Source of the DNA: Clostridiales bacterium
GTDB taxonomy: Bacteria; Bacillota; Clostridia; Oscillospirales; Ruminococcaceae
Length of the DNA stretch: 6,922 nucleotides
Direction of reading: 5' to 3'
Assembly: GCA_012799315.1 (NCBI GenBank)
Contig: JAAZLM010000129.1
Span: 1 to 6,922, forward strand
Numbering within the stretch: the first letter of the stretch is position 1; each line of letters opens with the position of its first letter. Below are positions 1 to 5,319 of this stretch, one piece after another. The notes below the pieces were generated by a model. It searched no databases and had not been told where the DNA came from. It saw only the letters and a list, made by a program, of their open reading frames with translations. A program made the position numbers and the translations under genes.

Positions 1-380
1 CCGATGTTAATGATATTACAGGCAAATTAATTGATGAAATAGAATTTGCTACGTTGACCGAATTAGATGATGACAGGCTCAATTTCTTTTATAAAATCGA
101 TGATGACATTATAGATTCATATTCTGCGTATATTTGCGGGTCGGCGGGATTCCCAGATGAAATTGCCGCATTTAAGCTCAGTGATGGCGCTGATGCGCAG
201 CAAGTCAAAAATGCAATTGACAGTAGAAGAGAGACACTCGTCGGCAATTTTAAAGATTATCGCCCGGAAGAAATGCCTAAAATCGATAGTAGCGTCCTCT
301 TTACTAAAGGTAATTATATAATTTTTGTGGTTAGCGGTGAAAATGATAAGGCTGCAGATATTATCAAAGATTTCTTTTAA
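1..380 (+). CDS. DUF4358 family protein, 5'-truncated by window edge
   Basis: The reading frame is open from base 3 to the TAA at 378-380, giving at least 125 residues with no in-frame stop before the window edge, so the start lies outside. A TTG at base 54 is inside the domain and is not the real start. The visible part matches the DUF4358 pattern from memory: a region rich in Asp and Leu (LDDDRLNFFY), then a Tyr-Ser-Ala-Tyr stretch, an EIAAFKL strand, a helix resembling QVKNAIDSRRE, and a C-terminal strand-helix containing YIIFVVSGENDKAADII. Family members in clostridia are usually secreted lipoproteins of about 150-220 residues; the lipobox would lie upstream of this window and cannot be checked. 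Function is unknown. It is probably cotranscribed with the small membrane protein 31 bases downstream. Confidence is high that it is a real gene and moderate for the family. Confidence 0.8.
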   Translation, partial: DVNDITGKLIDEIEFATLTELDDDRLNFFYKIDDDIIDSYSAYICGSAGFPDEIAAFKLSDGADAQQVKNAIDSRRETLVGNFKDYRPEEMPKIDSSVLFTKGNYIIFVVSGENDKAADIIKDFF

Positions 381-411
381 CATGGCGAATTACTAATCGG
401 GAGGAAATTGA

Positions 412-768
412 ATGGTTATTGAGAGTTTGGCGATTTTCGGGATAATATTGGCGATTTCCATAATATTTTTGCGATCTAAGCGAAAGGATTATGCAGCTAC
501 AACTTTGCCACTTTTGATTTTGCCGGCTGCAAATATTTTAATTTCCATCCTATCTAGCAGCATTGCGAAGCTGCCGTTCGGGCAATTAACCACGATAATG
601 TTCGTCAACATTGCGGCGGCGCTCATATCATGTGTTATCGTCGGTGTCGCATCACTCAAATTCACAAAGCGGCACACTGGTATAACATATATTGTGATAT
701 GTATTTTATTCAATGTATTGCTCGCAACTATCCTACTCCACCATTATCTTGATAAACTATCTAACTAA
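412..768 (+). CDS. Small integral membrane protein of unknown function
   Basis: This 118-residue protein starts at an ATG preceded by a strong GGGAGGA ribosome site (399-405, spacing 6). About four hydrophobic helices are visible, at roughly residues 3-20, 32-52, 60-82 and 92-112. A basic cytoplasmic-type loop (RSKRKDY, about 22-28) follows the first helix and a second basic patch (KFTKRH) precedes the last. No catalytic or family motif is recognisable. The gene sits 31 bases after the DUF4358 gene on the same strand without an obvious promoter between them, so the two are likely one operon, and it ends just before the bidirectional terminator at 776-816. It may assist export or anchoring of the DUF4358 protein, but that rests only on adjacency. 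Confidence 0.75.
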   Translation: MVIESLAIFGIILAISIIFLRSKRKDYAATTLPLLILPAANILISILSSSIAKLPFGQLTTIMFVNIAAALISCVIVGVASLKFTKRHTGITYIVICILFNVLLATILLHHYLDKLSN

Positions 769-775
769 CATATTT

Positions 776-816
776 ATAATAAAAAGGATACCTTGATTGG
801 GTATCCTTTTTATTAT
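776..816. terminator. Bidirectional intrinsic terminator between convergent genes
   Basis: A 17-bp perfect inverted repeat (arms 776-792 and 800-816, core AAAAAGGATACC / GGTATCCTTTTT) encloses a 7-base loop. The right arm supplies a U-tract for + transcripts and the left arm one for - transcripts, so it can end both the 412-768 gene and the asparagine-synthetase-like gene. The stop codon of the latter (813-815) lies inside the right arm. Confidence 0.9.
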
Positions 817-2657
817 AGTTTCAGCTCTATATCGAATCTTCTCATCCAGCTTTCTACTTGTATAATATATGCTAATACCTGCGGCCCTGTCATCAGCTGA
901 CCATACCATGGCTTATGGAATGACTTTGCATTCGTTTCAATTAGCTCACGTATGCGCCCTTTATCGATGAACTCTAGCACCCTTGAATTCTTATCCTCAA
1001 TAATCCCGCTCATAATCGTCTTTACACTTTCGAGATAATTGGGATTATGCGTTTTAGGATATGGGCTTTTCTTCCTCCAGATAATATCGCTAGGGAGTAA
1101 ATCCTTGAATGAATATCGCAGTAGACCTTTTTCCCTATCATTATATGATTTCATATGCCATGGAATATTATACGCATACTCAATTATTCTATGATCGCTG
1201 AACGGAGTGCGGATATCAATGCCACTTACAGAACTCATTCTGTCGTTCCTGTCCATCAATGTTTTCATGAACCATTTGATGTTTAAAAGGAACATGGTGC
1301 GCATTCTTTTTTCTAGTGGGCTATCACTCTCAAGGTAACTTGTCTTGCCGACAGTTTCTTGGTAATAAGTATCTACATATTCATTAGCATCAAGATCCTT
1401 GAATATCCCACGACACACTAATCTTTTTCTTAAATCAGTCGACACCGACCATGGGAATCCATCTTTAAATAAGATATCTTTCTTGTGGAACCACGGGTAT
1501 CCACCGAAAATCTCATCAGCACATTCTCCCGAAATTGCTATATCAAAATCTTTCTTGACCTCTTTACAAAAGAGTAGCAAAGACGAATCAACATCTGCCA
1601 TACCGGGAAATCCTCTTGCATATACAGCATTATCAAGCGCATTAATTAATTTCGGTGTGTCAAGTAGGATTGATTTATGATTCGAGCCAATTGAATCAGC
1701 CATGCTTTTCGCATATGGCGTATCCGAATTGGGCTGAAATGCCGATGATTCAAAGTTAATGTCATTATCTACATAATCAACCGAATATGTAGTTAGCTTT
1801 TTCCCCTTTTCACCATAATTCTTTGCTACTATGGCGCTAATTATACTTGAATCGAGCCCCCCCGATAGGAATGTGCATAGTGGCAATTCAGTTGATAACT
1901 GCCTTTCAATACTATCGGTGATTAGGTAATTGACCTTTTCCGTCGTGAGCACCATGTTATTATTGTGCTCGAGTGCCCTTATTCTCCAGTATTCATGTTC
2001 GCTGATTGCGTCCTTACTAACTTCGATGAAGTGAGCCGGTTTTAACTCCTTGACACCTTTGAAAACACCGTCGCCCGGAGCCTTGCCGGGGCCTAGTAGC
2101 ATAATGCTCGCTATTCCCAGTCTGTCTATTTCCGGCTTTATATATGGATGTGCAAGCAAGTTTTTTATCTCGGATGCGAATATTATGCCACTTTCATACC
2201 TATAAAAGAATAGTGGTTTAGCTCCGATTCTATCCCTTGCTATAAAAAGTTGTTTTTCTTTATCGTTCCATATCGCAAAGGCATATTTCCCGTTAAATTT
2301 GTCAAGGCATTCCCTCCCCCATTTTATATATGAAAGTAGAAGAAGCTCGGCATTCGATTTTACGTTGACGTCTTGACCATCTTTAGCAAATTCCTTTTTA
2401 AGTTCAGTGGCATTGTATATCACACCATCGAATATTATAGTATATCTTGCACCGTCAGCATCGCCCACTAATGTTTTGCTCATTTGATTTGTATTTTCTT
2501 CTATCTGCGCTTTACTTATCATATAGGCATCGCTGCATTTAAACTGATTAATGCTTATATCTGCAGCTCCAAAAAAAGTATCGCCAATCCGTCTCATGAC
2601 CTCATCTTGTTCATATAGGTTCTTTTTATAATCAACCCATCCAGCAATCGTACCCAT
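813..2657 (-). CDS. Asparagine-synthetase-like ligase with degenerate glutaminase domain
   Basis: This 614-residue protein is the usual length for clostridial AsnB. The start is the ATG at 2657-2655, with AGGAGG seven bases upstream; an ORF open from 2723 would add 22 residues before the family N-terminus MGTIAGWVDY. The C-terminal synthase domain (about 235-614) looks intact: PP-loop SGGLDSS at 265-271, YSVDYVDND at 291-299, SFxPN-like FQPNSDTPY at 307-315, GMADVDSSLLLF at 352-363, SGECADEIFGGYPW at 376-389, DRNDRM at 469-474, RTPFSDHR at 483-490 and KKSPYPKTHNP at 529-539. It should activate a carboxylate as acyl-AMP and form an amide. The N-terminal Ntn-type glutaminase domain (about 2-200) is degenerate: the nucleophilic Cys2 of MCGIAG is Gly, RGPD is absent, the NGE of NGEIYN is DGV (77-79), and the SDxE Asp is Asn102. 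It cannot be an ordinary glutamine-dependent AsnB, so I give no symbol. Glu378, matching E. coli AsnB Glu348, is kept, unlike the Tyr of beta-lactam synthetase. This favours an ammonia-using amide synthetase over a cyclase. Confidence 0.9.
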   Translation of the reverse strand: MGTIAGWVDYKKNLYEQDEVMRRIGDTFFGAADISINQFKCSDAYMISKAQIEENTNQMSKTLVGDADGARYTIIFDGVIYNATELKKEFAKDGQDVNVKSNAELLLLSYIKWGRECLDKFNGKYAFAIWNDKEKQLFIARDRIGAKPLFFYRYESGIIFASEIKNLLAHPYIKPEIDRLGIASIMLLGPGKAPGDGVFKGVKELKPAHFIEVSKDAISEHEYWRIRALEHNNNMVLTTEKVNYLITDSIERQLSTELPLCTFLSGGLDSSIISAIVAKNYGEKGKKLTTYSVDYVDNDINFESSAFQPNSDTPYAKSMADSIGSNHKSILLDTPKLINALDNAVYARGFPGMADVDSSLLLFCKEVKKDFDIAISGECADEIFGGYPWFHKKDILFKDGFPWSVSTDLRKRLVCRGIFKDLDANEYVDTYYQETVGKTSYLESDSPLEKRMRTMFLLNIKWFMKTLMDRNDRMSSVSGIDIRTPFSDHRIIEYAYNIPWHMKSYNDREKGLLRYSFKDLLPSDIIWRKKSPYPKTHNPNYLESVKTIMSGIIEDKNSRVLEFIDKGRIRELIETNAKSFHKPWYGQLMTGPQVLAYIIQVESWMRRFDIELKL

Positions 2658-2693
2658 TATCTTTCCTCCTAATATTCCAGTTATCACTCTATT

Positions 2694-2699
2694 ATTATA
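2694..2699 (-). promoter_or_regulatory. Possible -10 box for the asparagine-synthetase-like gene
   Basis: A TATAAT on the - strand lies 36 bases before the start codon at 2657 and just downstream of the hairpin at 2717-2755. At 17-base spacing the -35 position (2717-2722) reads TGCAAC, a poor match that falls inside the terminator arm. The box may be a weak or activator-dependent promoter, or a chance match in AT-rich DNA. Confidence 0.4.
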
Positions 2700-2716
2700 T
2701 GAGGGAAAATAACAAA

Positions 2717-2755
2717 GTTGCACTAAGGAGTTACTTTTCTTCTCCTTAGTGCAAC
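2717..2755 (-). terminator. Intrinsic terminator or attenuator behind the DGHHR gene
   Basis: A perfect 14-bp stem (GTTGCACTAAGGAG at 2717-2730 against 2742-2755) has an 11-base loop. On the - strand it is followed by the T-rich tail TTTGTTATTTT. It begins 22 bases after the stop of the 2778-4151 gene. It should end most transcripts of the upstream two-gene unit, so the asparagine-synthetase-like gene would need read-through or its own promoter. Confidence 0.85.
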
Positions 2756-2777
2756 ATTCTCTTTATATGTAGATTAT

Positions 2778-4151
2778 CTAAACCTTAATATCTTCATCTT
2801 GTTTTAAATATCTTTCTTCGTTACGTTCTAGATATTTAGTAGCAATCTCTTTTATATTATCTTTTATATACTCATTCTCGGTAATTTCTTCGAAAAAGTC
2901 ATAGATCTTTTTATCATTCACCCGTGATAATCTTTGCGCTATATAATGATGTGTCGCAACTAGATTAACTTCCCTCATGACGGAAATGGCAAAGTCGATG
3001 AATCTCGCAACATCGGTATATAGAAGAAAGTTTATTGCTGTTACGATGCTTTCATATAAATTGCGGCTAACAATAACACGGCCGTTATGCGATGTTTTAC
3101 TCTCAAGTAGGGCAAGCAATTCATCGTCAGTTATTCCCGATATTGTTTGAGCGCTCAAAATCATCTGAGCATCGGGGAGTAGCTCGCTTTTTTCAATTAT
3201 TTCATCACTCCAGCTAACATGACCACGAACGGGCTCACGATTATTATATTGGTGTTTGATTTTATAATAATTCACCGGCTTTTTTTCTTTCCTTAATTGG
3301 AGCGCTTTCCTCGAGATAGTTTGCGGTATTAGTTCGAACGGTAGTTTGCACGATATTGACGCAAGACCTGTTGCCTTCCTAACTATATCGCCACTGTCCT
3401 CATCTTCAACTTCTTCAAATAAAACTTCGTCAATCCTTTCAATCACAATGCCGTAGAAATCGACCTCTTCCAATGTGCAGGCTGCGGCACGGTGGTGACC
3501 ATCAAGCAATGCACAGAACAGCCCTTCAATTTGCAGTGCTATTCCAGCGAGATTATCGCCGTTTCGGATTTGTTCACGGTATGACTCGATCTTTTGCTCA
3601 TCGTAATGAACGGGGGAAATCGTCGGTAGTAAAAAGCACGGTAGCAATGTTTCATTAGGTGAGTCGGCGCAATCCCTATGGGCGGTTCCCACCATCTCCT
3701 TGGGTATTGATGATAGACTCCAGAAGAAATTCCCTGCGCCGTCGGTCGGATAGAGCTTAGTGTAATAAATTCCATATAGGCCCTCACTCATATTAGACAG
3801 TATCGGGTATACTGCATTAACAGCACCTTCAAGCGAAGTATATCCGGTATTCCCGGCATCTTCTATTAATCGGGTTATCTCCCTGCTAGCATCTTCCCTA
3901 CCGTATCCTGAGCAAATCATTTTATCATTGCATCGTCCCTTACCTTTGAGGGTGGTAATATTGATAATCGGATAATCTTCAATGCATAGTGAGTTGATGA
4001 AAGCAGTCTTGTCATCGATGCGGCGTGCATTTCCAAGATTATGCTTCGATATTGTGCCCTTACCATTTTCCAAATATATAATTGCCATGTCTTTACCACC
4101 AAGGCGCATTATCTCATTAAATTTAATTTTAGGCTCGGACAAATTAATCAC
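2778..4151 (-). CDS. ParB/sulfiredoxin-superfamily-like DGHHR protein
   Basis: The protein has up to 457 residues. The clearest motif is LLDGHHRAAA at 215-224, in a strand-turn-helix setting (ALQIEGLFCALLDGHHRAAA), with a likely domain of about 165-245 that begins FLLPTISPVHYDEQKIESYR. This Gly-His-His-Arg turn is typical of the ParB/sulfiredoxin fold, which binds nucleotides; relatives include ParB, sulfiredoxin and the free-serine kinases SerK and SbnI. The first 160 residues match nothing I know. An acidic stretch (EEVEDEDSGD, 246-255) leads into a mainly helical C-terminal half. The GTG start at 4151 overlaps the stop of the preceding gene by four bases (GTGA), implying translational coupling, but no well-placed ribosome site is seen. 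An ATG at 4088 with GGTGG seven bases upstream would remove 21 residues and is a real alternative. Enzyme activity is inferred; a nucleotide-dependent kinase or a DNA-binding ParB-like role are both possible. Confidence 0.8.
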   Translation of the reverse strand: MINLSEPKIKFNEIMRLGGKDMAIIYLENGKGTISKHNLGNARRIDDKTAFINSLCIEDYPIINITTLKGKGRCNDKMICSGYGREDASREITRLIEDAGNTGYTSLEGAVNAVYPILSNMSEGLYGIYYTKLYPTDGAGNFFWSLSSIPKEMVGTAHRDCADSPNETLLPCFLLPTISPVHYDEQKIESYREQIRNGDNLAGIALQIEGLFCALLDGHHRAAACTLEEVDFYGIVIERIDEVLFEEVEDEDSGDIVRKATGLASISCKLPFELIPQTISRKALQLRKEKKPVNYYKIKHQYNNREPVRGHVSWSDEIIEKSELLPDAQMILSAQTISGITDDELLALLESKTSHNGRVIVSRNLYESIVTAINFLLYTDVARFIDFAISVMREVNLVATHHYIAQRLSRVNDKKIYDFFEEITENEYIKDNIKEIATKYLERNEERYLKQDEDIKV

Positions 4152-5023
4152 CCCTGCTTTTCTGGTACATTGAGTGCCCCAACTACATTTATTATCCAGT
4201 CATAGTTTTCTGCTGTTATGCTGTTGATGGGCAGCCATAGCTTCTGATGGTTTTTAATTGCGAATATAAGCATTGTATCCGTAACACTGTATGAATTGAC
4301 TTCACTCCATGGGATAATATCATTGAAAGTATTTATACATTCTTCAATAGCGGCGATGCCGATGGGCGATATGATGAAACAAATAGAAACACCTAGTGCT
4401 TCATCACTTTTTTTCATTCTTCGAATTAAAGACTTATCAATTAGATAGTAAATCAAGCTCAACATAATGGCGGCGGTCAGCGCAATTAAAATTGATATAA
4501 TCATATCCGCCCAAACATCATCAATGATATTCGCATGATGACGCCTGAGCATGAAAAATGTTATGATAGATAAAATAAAAGTACATAACCATATATACTT
4601 CAATATCCTTTGAGTTGTAATTGCAATATTCGCCTGAAGGAGTTCTTCATAATTATACTTATTTTTGTATACTAATGTGTTCTCCGGTAGATCGGCATTT
4701 ATGTAAGATGTCTTATTCGGCAACACTCTTTGTAAGTGACGGTATTTGAAATTTTCTTTAGATTGTGCTTCCATAATAGCTCTGCACGATAAAATTTCCT
4801 CCACCGAATTGAACCATTCCTTCTGCAAAATGACCTTTTCCCCACGCTTTAAGTTTATCTCGAACCGACCTATATTCTCATATATTCCTGTCACGTCATG
4901 CCATGAGTATATAGTTGGGGATACACTATTATCACTAAATATAGTGAAGTAATCGGATATAATGTAGGTATTATCGCCCGACGGCGATTGTACTTCTACC
5001 CCATCAACATTGAGAAATGCCAT
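4148..5023 (-). CDS. Membrane protein with PH-like and YcxB-like domains
   Basis: This 291-residue protein starts at the ATG at 5023, which has GAGGTG (5035-5030) six bases upstream. A GTG at 5032 would add three residues, but it is part of that ribosome site. The layout is symmetrical. A soluble beta-rich region (about 8-85) contains the strand pattern YSWHDVTGIYENIGRFEINL. A hydrophilic stretch (NKYNYEELLQANIA) precedes two membrane helices (about 142-159 and 174-195). A second beta-rich domain (about 207-280) contains IIPWSEVNSYSVTDTMLIF and KLWLPINSI. The W-S-x-V/I followed by paired strands is what YcxB-like and bacterial PH domains show. Both soluble parts probably face the cytoplasm, since the short connection between helices is the only external segment. 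No catalytic residues are apparent. It is the first gene of the - strand unit, behind an extended -10 promoter, and is coupled to the DGHHR gene, so it may hold that protein at the membrane. That role is inference. Confidence 0.75.
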   Translation of the reverse strand: MAFLNVDGVEVQSPSGDNTYIISDYFTIFSDNSVSPTIYSWHDVTGIYENIGRFEINLKRGEKVILQKEWFNSVEEILSCRAIMEAQSKENFKYRHLQRVLPNKTSYINADLPENTLVYKNKYNYEELLQANIAITTQRILKYIWLCTFILSIITFFMLRRHHANIIDDVWADMIISILIALTAAIMLSLIYYLIDKSLIRRMKKSDEALGVSICFIISPIGIAAIEECINTFNDIIPWSEVNSYSVTDTMLIFAIKNHQKLWLPINSITAENYDWIINVVGALNVPEKQG

Positions 5024-5045
5024 TCTATTCACCTCATTATGTATA

Positions 5046-5075
5046 ATTATACCACGTTTTAATATCCTAAATGAA
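5046..5075 (-). promoter_or_regulatory. Extended -10 promoter of the leftward three-gene block
   Basis: On the - strand, TGGTATAAT (5054-5046) gives a consensus -10 with the extended TGn element. A weak -35 candidate TTCATT is at 5075-5070, 18 bases away. A start near 5039 would leave a leader of only about 16 bases before the ATG at 5023, just enough to hold the ribosome site. The -10 overlaps a 12-bp perfect palindrome, GTATAATTATAC (5041-5052). Confidence 0.65.
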
Positions 5076-5083
5076 TACTAAAG

Positions 5084-5106
5084 TTTAAATACAAAAACAA
5101 TTTAAA
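5084..5106. repeat. Inverted repeat TTTAAAT-N9-ATTTAAA
   Basis: Perfect 7-bp arms at 5084-5090 and 5100-5106 surround 9 bases. The centres of the arms are 16 bases apart. It lies upstream of the leftward promoter in the divergent intergenic region. The arms are pure A/T, so chance occurrence is quite possible; an operator role is only a suggestion. Confidence 0.4.
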
Positions 5107-5122
5107 GTGAATGAAGTGAGTG
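5105..5122. repeat. Tandem 9-bp direct repeat AAGTGARTG
   Basis: AAGTGAATG (5105-5113) is followed immediately by AAGTGAGTG (5114-5122), with one mismatch. It touches the inverted repeat at 5084-5106. The surrounding intergenic region (5024-5319) holds the two divergent promoters, these repeats and no supportable gene or structured RNA that I can recognise. Confidence 0.45.
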
Positions 5123-5229
5123 AATTTATATACACAGTATTAACAAATAAATAGCTTACATATAAGGCTTTTAATGGGATGGGATTATATTTATATTGGG
5201 TAATAAAAGCTAATTTTTTTGGATTTATC

Positions 5230-5258
5230 TTGCGTTTCGTATTACTTTTTGTTATAAT
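5230..5258 (+). promoter_or_regulatory. Sigma-A-type promoter of the chemoreceptor fusion gene
   Basis: TTGCGT (5230-5235) and a consensus TATAAT (5253-5258) are separated by exactly 17 bases. A start near 5265 gives a leader of about 55 bases before the ATG at 5320. The -35 matches only the TTG half of its consensus. I see no sigma-28 flagellar-type promoter in its place. Confidence 0.65.
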
Positions 5259-5319
5259 GTATGAAAGATATAGTCTCTGATGGCGTGAATTTGTGAAAAA
5301 AGATCTTAGAGGTGTGTTT

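Noticed and set aside
1857..1863. Run of seven G on the coding strand within the PP-loop codons (SGG), a possible slippage site for phase variation
   Set aside because: The run follows from the Ser-Gly-Gly codons, is short, and the frame is intact on both sides. Nothing else points to on/off switching.
813..2657. Beta-lactam synthetase identity for the Cys-less asparagine-synthetase homologue
   Set aside because: The synthase domain keeps Glu in SGECADE where beta-lactam synthetase has Tyr, and overall it reads like clostridial AsnB. No carboxyethyl-arginine or clavam pathway genes are nearby.
2658..2723. Upstream extension of the asparagine-synthetase-like protein by 22 residues
   Set aside because: It would cover the AGGAGG site and the -10 box, and it precedes the family N-terminus, which begins directly at the internal ATG.
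3850..3915. Weak YcaO-like pattern in the DGHHR protein (SGYGREDASREITRLIED, residues 81-98)
   Set aside because: Only a glycine pair and a spaced Glu-Arg/Ile-Glu resemble the YcaO motif. The other ATP-binding motifs of that family are missing and the protein carries a ParB/sulfiredoxin-type motif instead.
5166..5220. Terminator-like hairpin: GGCTTTTA (5166-5173) pairing with TAAAAGCT (5204-5211), followed by TTTTTTT (5214-5220)
   Set aside because: The loop is about 30 bases, the stem is 8 bp with a G-U pair, and no gene or promoter upstream on the + strand would need it. It could hint at a short RNA, but I see no supporting promoter.
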